Source: Gelidibacter pelagius (GTDB taxonomy: Bacteria > Bacteroidota > Bacteroidia > Flavobacteriales > Flavobacteriaceae). Taken from it: a DNA stretch of 64,000 nt. Positions 55,354 through 64,000 of the stretch are shown in pieces. The stretch is taken from positions 1 to 64,000 of the forward strand of contig NZ_JAGEVG010000019.1 in the NCBI RefSeq assembly GCF_017581925.1. Reading direction: 5' to 3'. Under the pieces are notes generated by a model. The model saw only the letters and a program-made list of their open reading frames with translations, was not told the origin of the DNA and did no database searches. The stretch's first letter is position 1, and each line of letters starts with the position of its first letter. Both the position numbers and the translations under genes were made by a program.

Positions 55354-56481
55354 TTATTGTGTTTTACCCTTTTTGACCTCTTGATAAATCAATTTTGCCG
55401 TTTTTTCACTTGCACCTTTTCCGCCGAGCTTCTTTTCCAAATGAAAGTAATCCATAAAAAGAGCTTCTCTTTTTTCGGGTCGTAAAATATCCTGCAATTC
55501 CTTTGTGAGACGTTTGGAATTAAAATCATCCTGAATCAATTCGGTTACTACAGGTTTGTCCATGATCAAATTGACCAAGGAAATATACTTTAAATTAATC
55601 ACGCGTCTTGCAATTTGATAAGACAGCCAACTTCCTTTATAACAAACTACTTCTGGCACCTTAAACAGAGCAGTTTCTAAAGTTGCAGTTCCTGAAGTAA
55701 CCAAGGCAGCAGTAGCCAAACTCAAAAGATCGTATGTTTTATTGTTGACGAACGAAATGTTTTCTTTTTTAATGAAGGTTTTATAAAAATCATAGTCTTG
55801 GCTTGGAGCACCGGCAATAACAAATTGATAGTCTTCAAAGTCCTTGACAACGCTTAGCATGACAGCAAGCATCTTGCGAATTTCCTGCTTTCTGCTTCCC
55901 GGTAATAATGCGATGATTGGTTTGTCTGAAAGCCCACGTTTGGCTCTAAACTCATATTCGCTCACTTGATGACGGTCTGCAATGGCATCAATTAATGGAT
56001 GTCCAACAAATTCAACAGGATAATTATGCTTGTCTTCATAAAACTCTTTTTCAAAAGGTAAGATGACATACATTTTATCAACATCTCGCTTTATAGCGTG
56101 AATCCTGTTTTCTTTCCAGGCCCAAATTTGAGGAGATATATAATAATGGGTTTTATATCCTTTTTGCTTTGCCCATTTGGCAATGCGTAAGTTAAAACCC
56201 GGATAATCAATGAAGATAATGACATCTGGCTGATAGCTTTCAATATCGGTTTTACAAAAATTAAGATTTTGGGTGATAGTCCTTAAATTCATGACGACTT
56301 CCAAAAAACCCATAAAAGCCAAATCACGATAATGTTTGACAATAGTAGGGCTAACAGCCTCCATCAAATCACCTCCCCAAAATCTGAATTGCGCATTGAC
56401 ATCTTGTTTTTGCAGTGCTTTCATGAGGTTGGCACCATGTAAATCTCCAGAGGCCTCGCCAGCAATGATGTAGTATTTCAT
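55354..56481 (-). CDS. lpxB: Lipid-A-disaccharide synthase
   Basis: A 375-residue GT19 glycosyltransferase that joins lipid X and UDP-diacylglucosamine to make the lipid A disaccharide at the inner face of the membrane. It has the N-terminal AGEASGDLHGANL (residues 7-19), the conserved SPQIWAWKENR (about 115-125) and LLPGSRKQEIRKML (about 195-208), with VTSGTATLETAL near 260. It follows surE and a small membrane gene in the same direction, probably one operon. Confidence 0.95.
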   Translation of the reverse strand: MKYYIIAGEASGDLHGANLMKALQKQDVNAQFRFWGGDLMEAVSPTIVKHYRDLAFMGFLEVVMNLRTITQNLNFCKTDIESYQPDVIIFIDYPGFNLRIAKWAKQKGYKTHYYISPQIWAWKENRIHAIKRDVDKMYVILPFEKEFYEDKHNYPVEFVGHPLIDAIADRHQVSEYEFRAKRGLSDKPIIALLPGSRKQEIRKMLAVMLSVVKDFEDYQFVIAGAPSQDYDFYKTFIKKENISFVNNKTYDLLSLATAALVTSGTATLETALFKVPEVVCYKGSWLSYQIARRVINLKYISLVNLIMDKPVVTELIQDDFNSKRLTKELQDILRPEKREALFMDYFHLEKKLGGKGASEKTAKLIYQEVKKGKTQ

Positions 56482-56538
56482 CTTTTTAAGAATCGTAATT
56501 TATAGGATCAAAAACACGCAGATGTAAAGCAGTTTTTA

Positions 56539-56823
56539 TTACTTGTAATTTAATAAAAAGGTGGCAATCGTAACAACAATTGTGGCCATAATAACACCTC
56601 GCGCTCGATAATCACGCCTTTGTTTGATGAACAGGAAAAACACAACCAAGTTAAGAAGCGCTCCCATACTTACCAGTTTGCTGAAAAATCCTTGTGCTAA
56701 GGATTGTCTATAAGCTGTAGCGAGATCTTCGCCATTTCCAAAAATGAGGATTGCGATGATAAAACCGATGGCGTTGGCAATCAATCCTACTATAAAGCCG
56801 ATAAATACTTCTTTTTTAATCAT
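56539..56823 (-). CDS. Small membrane protein between surE and lpxB
   Basis: A 94-residue protein with three predicted helices (about 5-28, 50-66 and 74-91). GFIVGLIANAIGFIIAILIF begins it and RDYRARGVIMATIVVT ends it. The start overlaps the surE stop by 8 bp. Unknown function; it seems a conserved companion of surE/lpxB in this group, from memory only. Confidence 0.7.
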   Translation of the reverse strand: MIKKEVFIGFIVGLIANAIGFIIAILIFGNGEDLATAYRQSLAQGFFSKLVSMGALLNLVVFFLFIKQRRDYRARGVIMATIVVTIATFLLNYK

Positions 56824-57592
56824 TTAAATTCCAGGAGTTTAAATTTTGAATGCAATGGTGTGCGGTCAAATCGAATTGAACAGGTACTAAAGAAATATAG
56901 CCATTTTCCAAAGCCCATTCGTCAGTGTCTTGACCTTCATCCAAATTAACGAATTTTCCGGCCAACCAATAATAGTCGCGCCCACTCGGGTTTTGACGTT
57001 TTGTAAACTCTTCTTCCCAATTCGCTTTAGCTTGACGGCATACTTTGATGCCCTTAATTTCTTCTTTTGGTAAATCAGGGATATTAACGTTGAGCACCAC
57101 ACCTTCTGGAAGGCCGTGTTCCAAAACATTTTCAGTAATAGTTTTTACGTAGCCCTTACTCGCTTCAAAATCGGCACTCCAATTGTAGTTGCTCAGCGAA
57201 AAACCAATAGCTGGAATACCTTCAATGCCTGCTTCCAAGGCTGCACTCATAGTTCCGGAATAAATAACGTTGATGGAAGAGTTGGAGCCGTGGTTGATGC
57301 CAGAAACGCAAATATCAGGTCGTCGTCCCAGAATTTGTTTAACCGCCAATTTCACGCAATCTACCGGAGTGCCAGAGCAACTATACTCCGTTTGGGCGTT
57401 ATTATCTATTTTAACCTTTTCTACATATAAGGTAGAATTGACCGTAATGGCATGTCCCATACCGCTTTGAGGGCTGTCTGGAGCCACCACTACAACCTCG
57501 CCAATGGTGTTCATGACTTCAATCAATGTTCTTAATCCCGGTGCCGTTATCCCATCATCATTAGTCACTAAAATCAGTGGTTTCTTATTCAT
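56816..57592 (-). CDS. surE: 5'/3'-nucleotidase SurE
   Basis: A 258-residue acid-phosphatase-like enzyme. The metal site begins at LVTNDDGITAPGL (Asp12, Asp13), with SGMGHAITVN, CSGTPVDCVKLA and SGINHGSNSSINVIYSGT following in the family order. It removes phosphate from nucleoside monophosphates under stress. It is first in a surE-small gene-lpxB run. Confidence 0.95.
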   Translation of the reverse strand: MNKKPLILVTNDDGITAPGLRTLIEVMNTIGEVVVVAPDSPQSGMGHAITVNSTLYVEKVKIDNNAQTEYSCSGTPVDCVKLAVKQILGRRPDICVSGINHGSNSSINVIYSGTMSAALEAGIEGIPAIGFSLSNYNWSADFEASKGYVKTITENVLEHGLPEGVVLNVNIPDLPKEEIKGIKVCRQAKANWEEEFTKRQNPSGRDYYWLAGKFVNLDEGQDTDEWALENGYISLVPVQFDLTAHHCIQNLNSWNLND

Positions 57593-57780
57593 TCTGCAAT
57601 ATTATTTAGAGTGCTAAAATACATAAATTAGACGTTATAATCCCAATCAGAGTGGTTTAACAAAAAATTAGTAGGCAATGGTTTTATTGGCATGGTTTTT
57701 TCTTTTACTTTAGTAAAAAATATTAAAGGGTCTATAGCGTTTAGACTTAATCAATGCCGCTAAAAAATATGAAAGATATT

Positions 57781-60000
57781 ATGAAAAGGAATTATAAGAT
57801 TTTATTGTTGGCGCTTATGTTGGCGTTTGCGTCATGTAGTTTCACAACTAAAACTTTTGAAGATCCAGATAAGGATAAATTATTGATGCAATTAATAACT
57901 TATGTGCTTGAAGAGGGGCATTACAGTCCGAAGGAAATAAATGACGAATTCTCCGAAAGTGTTTTTAGAGCCTATTTGGATCAATTGGATCCATTTAAAA
58001 GATATTTCTATGCCTCGGACATTAAAGAATTTGAAGCCTATAAAGATAAAATTGACGATCAGCTAAAAAGTCAGGACTTGACATTTTTCAATCTGACCCA
58101 TGGACGTTTGTTACAAAGACTGGAAGAGTCTCAAGCGATGTACAGAGATGTTTTGGCCAATCCGTTCGATTATAGCATAGATGAAGAGATCAATACGGAG
58201 TACAAGAAATTGGCTTATGTCACTTCAAAAAAAGAAATGAGAGAGCGTTGGAGAACACAACTCAAGTTTTCGGCCATTGCCAATTACGACGATTTGATTT
58301 CACAACAGGAAAATACACTTTCTGATAAGATAAATGTTAAGAAAATGAGTCATGTGGATGAATTTGATTCTGATGGGATTAATGAAAATGTCTTAGTTGA
58401 TACTGAAGTGAACTCTGAGAAAAAGGATAAGAAATCACTAACGGAATTAGAGGCCGAAGCACGAAAAACTACGCTCAATTCCTTAAATGAGCTCTATGAT
58501 TATATCGATGAACGCGAACGTCAAGATTGGTTTGGCGTCTATTTAAACGCCATTGTTGCTGAATTTGATCCACACACGTTTTATTACGCACCTGAAGATA
58601 AAGAGCGTTTTGATGTGGCTATGTCGGGAAAATTTGAAGGTATCGGTGCCAGGCTTCAAAAGAAAATGGATGTGGTGACCATCATTGAAATTATTAGTGG
58701 CGGACCAGCCTGGAAAAATAACGAATTAGAGGCAGGTGACCAGATCCTCAAAGTGCAACAAGATGATGGAGAGCCTTCAGTTAATATAGTAGGAATGCGT
58801 TTGGAAGATGCTGTAAAATTAATAAAGGGACCTAAAGGAACCGATGTCATCCTGACTGTTAAAAAGGTAGATGGTACTATTGAAGACTTGACCATTACCA
58901 GAGATGTTGTAGAGTTGGAAGAAGTTTATGCAAAATCTACGACCGTTATTAAGGACGATAAAAAGTTTGGCGTCATTAATCTTCCAGGCTTTTATGTCAA
59001 TATGGAAGATTATAAGAAAAGGAATGCAGCTACTGACGTGAAACTTGAAATAGAACGTTTAAAGGAAGAGGGTATTGAAGGCTTGGTTTTAGATCTTAGA
59101 AACAATGGAGGTGGATCTTTGCAAACTGTAATTGATATGGCTGGTTTGTTCATTAAGGAAGGTCCGATTGTGCAGGTTAAAACAACTGGAGGACAAAAGG
59201 AGGTTTTAAGAGATAAAGACAAAACCGTAACTTGGGATGGCCCATTGGTCATTATGGTAAATGAGAACTCTGCCTCAGCTTCTGAGATTTTAGCTGCTGC
59301 CATGCAGGATTATAAGCGTGCCTTGGTCATTGGTAGCAAACAAACTTTTGGAAAGGGAACCGTACAGACCGTATTGGATCTTAACCGTATGGTGAGAAAT
59401 AATACTAGTGGTGATATGGGAGCTCTAAAATATACCATTCAGAAATATTACAGAATCAACGGTGGTTCAACGCAATTGGAAGGGGTTAAAAGTGATGTGG
59501 TGGTTCCAGATCGCTACAGTTATATTGCTTTAGGTGAAAAGAATCAAGATAACCCTATGGCCTATGATAAAATTGATGCCACAGATTATAAACTTTGGGA
59601 TCACAATATAGATTATCAAAAAGCCATCGCCAACAGTAATGCACGTATTCAGAATAACGAACAATTGAAACTTATTGATGATAACGCAAGATGGGTTAAG
59701 AAAATCAGAGATAAAGAGGAATACTCACTTAAATATGAGACCTATAAAGCAGCTTTGAAATTAAACGAAGATGAGGCGAAACAGTTTGAAAAATTGACGG
59801 ATTATAAAACAAACTTGACGTTCAGTTCTTTGCCTTATGAAAATAAATTAATGGCCGCAGACAGTATTTTGAAAGAAAAACGTGATCGCTGGCATAAAGC
59901 TTTGAGTCAAGATGTTTACGTTGAAGAGGCATTAAACCTTTTGGGTGATTTAAGAGCAACTTATGATATTAAGAAAGTTGTTAATAATGTGAAGGAATAA
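57781..60000 (+). CDS. Carboxy-terminal processing protease (S41, Tsp/Prc type)
   Basis: A 739-residue lipoprotein (lipobox FASC, about Cys18). It has an N-terminal Tsp helical domain (to about 270) and a PDZ domain (about 280-370, with GIGARLQKKMDVVTI). The S41 serine/lysine core (about 390-580) has the Ser in ENSASASEIL near 495 and the Lys in GSKQTFGKGTVQ near 520, followed by a C-terminal DUF3340-like domain. It degrades periplasmic proteins from exposed C-termini. ATGs at 57754 and 57769 are also in frame; 57781 gives the best signal peptide. Confidence 0.9.
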   Translation: MKRNYKILLLALMLAFASCSFTTKTFEDPDKDKLLMQLITYVLEEGHYSPKEINDEFSESVFRAYLDQLDPFKRYFYASDIKEFEAYKDKIDDQLKSQDLTFFNLTHGRLLQRLEESQAMYRDVLANPFDYSIDEEINTEYKKLAYVTSKKEMRERWRTQLKFSAIANYDDLISQQENTLSDKINVKKMSHVDEFDSDGINENVLVDTEVNSEKKDKKSLTELEAEARKTTLNSLNELYDYIDERERQDWFGVYLNAIVAEFDPHTFYYAPEDKERFDVAMSGKFEGIGARLQKKMDVVTIIEIISGGPAWKNNELEAGDQILKVQQDDGEPSVNIVGMRLEDAVKLIKGPKGTDVILTVKKVDGTIEDLTITRDVVELEEVYAKSTTVIKDDKKFGVINLPGFYVNMEDYKKRNAATDVKLEIERLKEEGIEGLVLDLRNNGGGSLQTVIDMAGLFIKEGPIVQVKTTGGQKEVLRDKDKTVTWDGPLVIMVNENSASASEILAAAMQDYKRALVIGSKQTFGKGTVQTVLDLNRMVRNNTSGDMGALKYTIQKYYRINGGSTQLEGVKSDVVVPDRYSYIALGEKNQDNPMAYDKIDATDYKLWDHNIDYQKAIANSNARIQNNEQLKLIDDNARWVKKIRDKEEYSLKYETYKAALKLNEDEAKQFEKLTDYKTNLTFSSLPYENKLMAADSILKEKRDRWHKALSQDVYVEEALNLLGDLRATYDIKKVVNNVKE

Positions 60001-60019
60001 TCATTTAAAGTTGCATATA

Positions 60020-60057
60020 AAAATGCTCCAAAGTTCACGAAACTTTGGAGCATTTTT
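60020..60057 (+). terminator. Terminator after the S41 protease
   Basis: A 15-bp stem aaatgctccaaagtt / aactttggagcattt, 5-base loop, T run. Shares its outer stem with the terminator at 51152. Confidence 0.9.
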
Positions 60058-60173
60058 TATTCCCACTTGTGGGTTTTAGTAATTCGAGTATTGCTTCGTT
60101 CGAAAAGTCACTTCCTTCTTCCATAGCTCGTGAGCATGGCATAAGATTCTTGAGCTATAAAATTGAATGCTGA

Positions 60174-60788
60174 TTAATTTTGTTTGAGGGCATTCATTTG
60201 CTGATTCGTACTGTCAATCTCATTCAGCACTTCATCCCTTCCAACGGCAGAGGCGGAAGAGGTAACAAAGTATTTAGGAGTTTCCTCCCATGTTTTGAGT
60301 AGTTCTTGCAAATAAGCTGCTACGTTGCGTTCAATAGCTTTCGGTTTGAGTTTATCTGCCTTAGTGAAGATGATGGAAAACGGAATGCCGTTTTCGCCCA
60401 TATATTCCATAAATTCAAGATCAATTTTTTGAGCCTCATGTCTAATGTCCACTAAGACAAAAGCTAACACCAACTGTTGTCTTTCCTCAAAGTAATCAGT
60501 AATAAATCTTTGGAATTTTTTTTTGGATGTTTTAGAAACGCGAGCATAACCGTATCCAGGTAAATCCACCAGGAACCAGTTCTTATTGATTAAAAAATGG
60601 TTGATAAGTTGCGTTTTACCTGGTCTCCCGGAGGTTTTTGCTAAGTTTTTGTGATTGGTCAGCATGTTTATCAATGACGACTTGCCAACGTTGCTGCGCC
60701 CAATAAATGCGTATTCTGGCAAGGTGTCCTTAGGGCACTTGGCCACTTCGGAGTTGCTCATTATAAATTCAGCAGATTTGATGATCAT
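60174..60788 (-). CDS. engB: Ribosome biogenesis GTPase EngB (YihA/YsxC)
   Basis: A 204-residue GTPase needed for assembly of the large ribosomal subunit. The Walker A motif GRSNVGKS is at 30-37, G2 GRPGKTQ at 54-60, G3 DLPGYGYA at 75-82, G4 TKADK near 142 and G5 TSSASAVG near 180. Complete and normal in length. Confidence 0.95.
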   Translation of the reverse strand: MIIKSAEFIMSNSEVAKCPKDTLPEYAFIGRSNVGKSSLINMLTNHKNLAKTSGRPGKTQLINHFLINKNWFLVDLPGYGYARVSKTSKKKFQRFITDYFEERQQLVLAFVLVDIRHEAQKIDLEFMEYMGENGIPFSIIFTKADKLKPKAIERNVAAYLQELLKTWEETPKYFVTSSASAVGRDEVLNEIDSTNQQMNALKQN

Positions 60789-61196
60789 GTTTTTTTAGGA
60801 TTTTTGTTTTAAGTCCTCAGTTTTCAGTCGGCAGTCGGCAGTCGGCAGTCTTCAGTTGGCATTCTTCAGTTGGCAGTCTCAGTCCTCACTCGCCTCTCAC
60901 CACTCACAAAACTCATAACTCTGAGCGCATCGGTCATCCGTCCTCAAATTCACCACGTGCTCTTTGCCTATAAAATATGATCTAACTTCATGTATTTTAA
61001 AACATCGATTTAAGATTGCATCTTATTAACTGAGCAGTTTTTGTAAAATTTAAACGCAAAGATCACGAAGGTTGCGCAAAGAAAGCAAGTTTTTCCTGAT
61101 TATTCTATTTGATATTCGAACTTCGATATTTAAAACTTGATTAAATCACCTTTCAGCCTTTGTTTCTTCGCTTTGAATGGGCAGGCAACTTCAAAT
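60789..61196. repeat. 408-bp spacer with a long heptamer tract
   Basis: From 60811 to about 60915 the DNA is made of 7-base steps (agtcctc, agttttc, agtcggc three times, agtcttc, agttggc, and so on), drifting to actcgcc/tctcacc/actcaca. The remaining 280 bp show no gene; a gcaaagatcacgaag-type piece occurs near 61055. Confidence 0.7.
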
Positions 61197-61961
61197 TCAA
61201 AGTCCCTTCTTTCCCAACCATTCCACAAGTATCGCATTGAACTCATCCGGATGTTCCATCATAGCGGCATGTCCACATTTGTCAATCCAGTACAAATCAG
61301 AATCCGGTAAAAGTTCATGAAATTCTACGGCAACTTCCGGTGGGGTCACGATGTCATTTTTACCCCAAATGATGCAAACTGGCAAATCCATCTTAGGTAA
61401 ATCCTTGGCCATATTATGACGGATGGCACTTTTGGCAATCGCTAAAGTTTTAATCAATTTATTTCTGTCATTGACTGTTTCATAAACTTCGTCCACGATT
61501 TCCTTCGTCGCTACTGCTGGGTCATAAAAAACATCTTGTGCTTTTTTCTTGATCACTTCGTAATCGCCGCGCTTGGTGTATCCACCGCCCATAGCGCTCT
61601 CATATAAACCTGAACTTCCGGTGATTATAAGTGCTTTTACTTTTTCTGGATAGAGTTTTGTATGGTAAAGACCGATGTGGCCACCAAGTGAATTTCCCAA
61701 TAGAATAACATCATCCAATTCTTTATAGGTTATAAAGTCATGAAGATATTTTGCAAAATTCCGTACGTTGGTTTTTAATAAAGACATCGAATAAATTGGC
61801 AATTCGGGAATAATGACTTTATAGCCCTTGTCTCCAAAATACTCCAAAACACCATCAAAATTACTAAGCCCTCCCATTAATCCATGAAGAATTATAATGG
61901 GTTGGCCTTCACCTACTTCAATATAGCTGTACTTTTTTTCTTTTTTTAGGAGATGTCTCAT
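61197..61961 (-). CDS. Alpha/beta hydrolase
   Basis: A 254-residue hydrolase. The oxyanion strand is IIILHGLMGG (22-31) and the nucleophile elbow GNSLGG has Ser91. The Asp is in WGKNDIVTPPE (about 210) and the His in DKCGHAAMMEHP (about 237). It resembles bacterial esterases/lipases of the BioH/MhpC type; the substrate is unknown. The position between engB and mraZ, divergent from mraZ, is one I recall as common in Flavobacteriaceae. The -7 box is 27 bp before the ATG. Confidence 0.85.
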   Translation of the reverse strand: MRHLLKKEKKYSYIEVGEGQPIIILHGLMGGLSNFDGVLEYFGDKGYKVIIPELPIYSMSLLKTNVRNFAKYLHDFITYKELDDVILLGNSLGGHIGLYHTKLYPEKVKALIITGSSGLYESAMGGGYTKRGDYEVIKKKAQDVFYDPAVATKEIVDEVYETVNDRNKLIKTLAIAKSAIRHNMAKDLPKMDLPVCIIWGKNDIVTPPEVAVEFHELLPDSDLYWIDKCGHAAMMEHPDEFNAILVEWLGKKGL

Positions 61962-61988
61962 TAATGGTTAGTCGTTATGCATAAAAAA

Positions 61989-61996
61989 CAAATATA
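61989..61996 (-). promoter_or_regulatory. Predicted -7 promoter box of the alpha/beta hydrolase gene
   Basis: TATATTTG on the minus strand, 27 bp upstream of the ATG. Confidence 0.5.
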
Positions 61997-62180
61997 GTTA
62001 TTTCAATCAAATTTTATTTCTTTTTAGCCAGTTTCGAGATAATACTTCTACAATATTTGTTTACATACTAAAAATGCTTTTATCCCACTTTTTAATATTC
62101 TGAAAAACAAGAGTTTATTTATTCCTCCTTTTGCCCGTTTATCGAAAATACTGCTCAAAATCAAAAACTTATCAACAAAA

Positions 62181-62208
62181 GTGGTAAATTGTGGTAAATG
62201 GTGGTAAT
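62181..62208 (+). promoter_or_regulatory. Probable MraZ operator (three 10-bp-spaced repeats)
   Basis: gtggtaaatt, gtggtaaatg and gtggtaatat follow one another exactly every 10 bp. MraZ in other bacteria binds three or four TGGGN boxes spaced 10 bp apart in front of its own gene. The repeats end 9 bp before the -7 box and overlap the -33 region, so binding would block transcription. Confidence 0.75.
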
Positions 62209-62216
62209 ATTTTCAA

Positions 62217-62224
62217 TATATTTG
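62217..62224 (+). promoter_or_regulatory. Predicted -7 promoter box of mraZ (dcw cluster)
   Basis: TATATTTG, 33 bp before the TTG start of mraZ and directly after the operator repeats. Confidence 0.6.
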
Positions 62225-62257
62225 AATCGTAGTCGTTAGATAAACAAACAAAAGCTT

Positions 62258-62728
62258 TTGAACTCATTAATAGGAACATACGAATGTAAAGTTGATGCCA
62301 AAGGTAGGCTTATGTTGCCTGTTGCCATCAAAAAACAGTTGTTGCCTGCACTTCAAAACGGATTTGTTTTAAAAAGAGCGGTTTTCCAGCCTTGTTTAGA
62401 GCTGTATCCAATGGCCGAATGGGAATCTTTGATGCAAAAAATGAACAAACTTAACCGCTTCAAAAAGAAAAATAACGATTTCATCCGAAGATTTACAGCG
62501 GGTGTAAAAGTGGTAGAAGTTGATAGTACTGGGAGATTGTTGATTCCGAAGGATTTGATGGTCTTTTCTGGCATTTCAAAGGAAATCGTAGTGTCTTCAG
62601 CAATAAATATTGTGGAGATTTGGGATAAAGATAAATATGAACAAGCTATAGACGATGCGGCTGACGATTTTGCAGATTTAGCCGAGGAAGTTATGGGACA
62701 AGATGATGACGACGATGGAATATCATAA
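62258..62728 (+). CDS. mraZ: MraZ, transcriptional regulator of the division/cell-wall cluster
   Basis: A 156-residue protein made of two SpoVT/AbrB-like MraZ domains. Each holds a DxxGR box: VDAKGRLMLPVAIKKQL near residues 12-28 and VDSTGRLLIPKDLMVF near 88-103. It represses its own operon by binding repeats in the promoter. The start codon is TTG, since no ATG is present in frame before the first domain. The acidic tail (AEEVMGQDDDDDGIS) overlaps the rsmH start. Confidence 0.93.
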   Translation: MNSLIGTYECKVDAKGRLMLPVAIKKQLLPALQNGFVLKRAVFQPCLELYPMAEWESLMQKMNKLNRFKKKNNDFIRRFTAGVKVVEVDSTGRLLIPKDLMVFSGISKEIVVSSAINIVEIWDKDKYEQAIDDAADDFADLAEEVMGQDDDDDGIS

Positions 62729-63611
62729 TCCGGTATTACTTACGGAGGCAGTGGATGGATTGAATATCAACCCAGATGGCGTGTATGTAGATGTGACATT
62801 TGGCGGTGGCGGTCATAGCCGTGAGATTTTAAAGCGCTTGGGTCCAAAAGGAAAGTTATTCGCCTTTGATCAAGATAAAGACGCTCTTTTAAATACAATT
62901 GATGATTCGCGTTTCACCCTGATCAATGAGAATTTCAGGTATTTAAAACGTTTTTTACGATTTTATGGAGCCAAGGAAGCGGATGGGATTTTGGCAGATT
63001 TTGGTGTCTCTTCCCATCAGTTTGATGTTGCTGAACGCGGATTTTCAACACGCTTTGAAGCTGATTTGGACATGCGTATGAATCAAGACAGTAAGTTGTC
63101 GGCATTCCATGTCATCAATAAATATGATGAAGAGCAGATTAAGGATGTGTTCTTTCATTATGGTGAGTTGCGTCAAGCTCCAGCAATGGCGAGAGTTATT
63201 GTGGAGGAGCGCTCAACAAATGAAATCAAGTCGAGTGAGCATTTAAAAGAGGTGTTGAAAAAATTCGTAAAGCACAAGAACGAAAATAAAGTGTTGGCGC
63301 AAATCTATCAAGCTATCCGTATAGAAGTGAACCAAGAGATTGAAGCCTTAAAGGAATTATTGCTTCAGACTCCTGAAGTTTTAAAAAAGGGAGGTCGCTT
63401 AAGTTGTATTTCATACCATTCGTTAGAGGATAGATTGGTGAAGCGTTTTATAAGAAATGGATTGTTTGAAGGAGAGCCTGAACGTGACGTTTATGGGAAT
63501 TTCGAAGTGCCATTAAAGAAAGTTGGTGGTTTGATTGTGCCATCAAAAGCTGAAGTGAAGGGAAATAGCAGGGCGCGAAGTGCAAAGCTTCGGGTTGCGG
63601 AAAAAATATAA
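62715..63611 (+). CDS. rsmH: 16S rRNA (cytosine1402-N4)-methyltransferase
   Basis: A 298-residue methyltransferase that modifies C1402 of 16S rRNA in the P site. It has MEYHNPVLLTEAVDGL at the start, the SAM loop DVTFGGGGHSREIL, ADFGVSSHQFD and the late RLSCISYHSLEDRLVKRFI. The ATG at 62715 is preferred as it gives the standard family N-terminus; ATGs at 62703 and 62706 are also in frame. It overlaps the end of mraZ by 14 bp. Confidence 0.95.
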   Translation: MEYHNPVLLTEAVDGLNINPDGVYVDVTFGGGGHSREILKRLGPKGKLFAFDQDKDALLNTIDDSRFTLINENFRYLKRFLRFYGAKEADGILADFGVSSHQFDVAERGFSTRFEADLDMRMNQDSKLSAFHVINKYDEEQIKDVFFHYGELRQAPAMARVIVEERSTNEIKSSEHLKEVLKKFVKHKNENKVLAQIYQAIRIEVNQEIEALKELLLQTPEVLKKGGRLSCISYHSLEDRLVKRFIRNGLFEGEPERDVYGNFEVPLKKVGGLIVPSKAEVKGNSRARSAKLRVAEKI

Positions 63612-63836
63612 GATCAAAAAATTTCCCTCCTTAATTTAAGGGAAGGTGGATTAAATTCCAGAAAAGGAATTTAAGAAGGAAGGGTAAACCTTATAGGTTT
63701 AAAAAGTAAACGGTCTAATTAAAAAGGAGATTCCTGCTTTCGCAGAAACGAATTCAGGTTAAAACAAAAACAATTCTTCCCAAGCCTGCATTGAGCGCAG
63801 TCGAAATGGGAAGATGTCCGTAGGACAGATGGGAAT
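63612..63836. repeat. Repeat-filled gap within the dcw cluster
   Basis: Three unrelated repeat-like elements lie in 225 bp. One is a folded piece with ttccctccttaatttaaggg and aggaatttaagaaggaaggg arms (63625-63687). One is gagattcctgctttcgcag (63728-63746), kin to the hairpin at 986. One is cctgcattgagcgcagtcga (63784-63803). No gene is seen. Confidence 0.6.
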
Positions 63837-64000
63837 ATGAAAAACAATATTTATCACATATTAAGAGGTAAGTTTTTGGTCAGCGATGATTCCTTCAAGA
63901 ATTGGAGAATCATCATTTTTATTTCTGTGCTGGCGATTGTTATGATTGCAAGTTCGCACAGTGCAGATAAAAAAGTTCATGATATAGCGCGATTGAATAA
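63837..64000 (+). CDS. ftsL: FtsL-like division protein, N-terminal part (runs off window)
   Basis: The first 54 codons are visible: MKNNIYHILRGKFLVSDDSF, then a membrane helix (IIIFISVLAIVMIASSH, about residues 24-40) and the start of a periplasmic, probably coiled-coil region (ADKKVHDIARLN). Its place after rsmH and its one-helix form match FtsL, part of the FtsQLB complex that activates septal wall synthesis. The partial reading limits certainty. Confidence 0.75.
   Translation, partial: MKNNIYHILRGKFLVSDDSFKNWRIIIFISVLAIVMIASSHSADKKVHDIARLN

Noticed and set aside
62168-62178. ttatcaacaaa as a possible DnaA box / origin
   Set aside because: A single site with one mismatch and no cluster or dnaA/dnaN context.

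Overview
The window comes from a member of the Bacteroidota, most likely a marine-type Flavobacteriaceae. The support is a set of family-typical genes: TamB paired with a lipoprotein-type TamA (TamL), a GYDIA-type GHMP kinase beside HMG-CoA reductase, the coaX/outer-membrane protein/TPR/LptC/CNNM-CBS/PpiD run, and the engB/hydrolase/mraZ/rsmH/ftsL cell-division start. DNA is AT-rich, genes lack Shine-Dalgarno sites, and many starts are preceded by the Bacteroidota -7 promoter box TAnnTTTG. No prophage, CRISPR array, rRNA operon or complete IS was seen. One tRNA gene (Phe) is present.

Layout. 0-7 kb, mostly minus strand: a sterol-desaturase-like membrane enzyme, then a repeat array containing a REP-associated (RAYT) transposase and three copies of the 3' end of the neighbouring purine nucleoside phosphorylase gene, then an arsenosugar-type operon (PNP, glycosyltransferase, ArsS radical SAM, CxxC peroxidase-like protein), guanine deaminase and a MazEF pair. 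7-15 kb: tamL-tamB. 15-21 kb: fasciclin lipoprotein, secreted nuclease plus a Cys-rich partner, a bile-acid/Na+ symporter-like protein, small hydrolase, S37 peptidase, palindrome cluster. 21-30 kb: CusA/DUF190/CusB/TolC-type RND metal efflux, a HigBA module, and an OmpR/HAMP-kinase two-component system. 30-40 kb: MATE pump, tRNA-Phe, coaX and envelope genes through ppiD. 41-43 kb: mevalonate-type genes. 43-52 kb: a DPP-IV-like peptidase followed by three POT peptide transporters, a peptide-uptake locus, and a secreted thioredoxin. 52-57.6 kb: ComEC, twin NlpC/P60 lipoproteins, lpxB, small membrane protein, surE. 57.8-64 kb: C-terminal processing protease, engB, hydrolase, and mraZ-rsmH-ftsL (ftsL runs off the end).

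The most unusual material is non-coding. (1) The punA 3' end is repeated three times in a palindrome array beside the RAYT gene. (2) Several intergenic spacers are built of degenerate tandem heptamers with a different consensus at each locus. (3) A perfect terminator-like hairpin lies inside the lptC signal-peptide codons. (4) Palindromes have rewritten the 3' coding end of cusA. (5) Three 10-bp-spaced GTGGT repeats precede mraZ and look like its own operator. The arsenosugar operon suggests that PNP removes adenine from the ArsS product. All functions are inferred from sequence reading alone; no database search was run.
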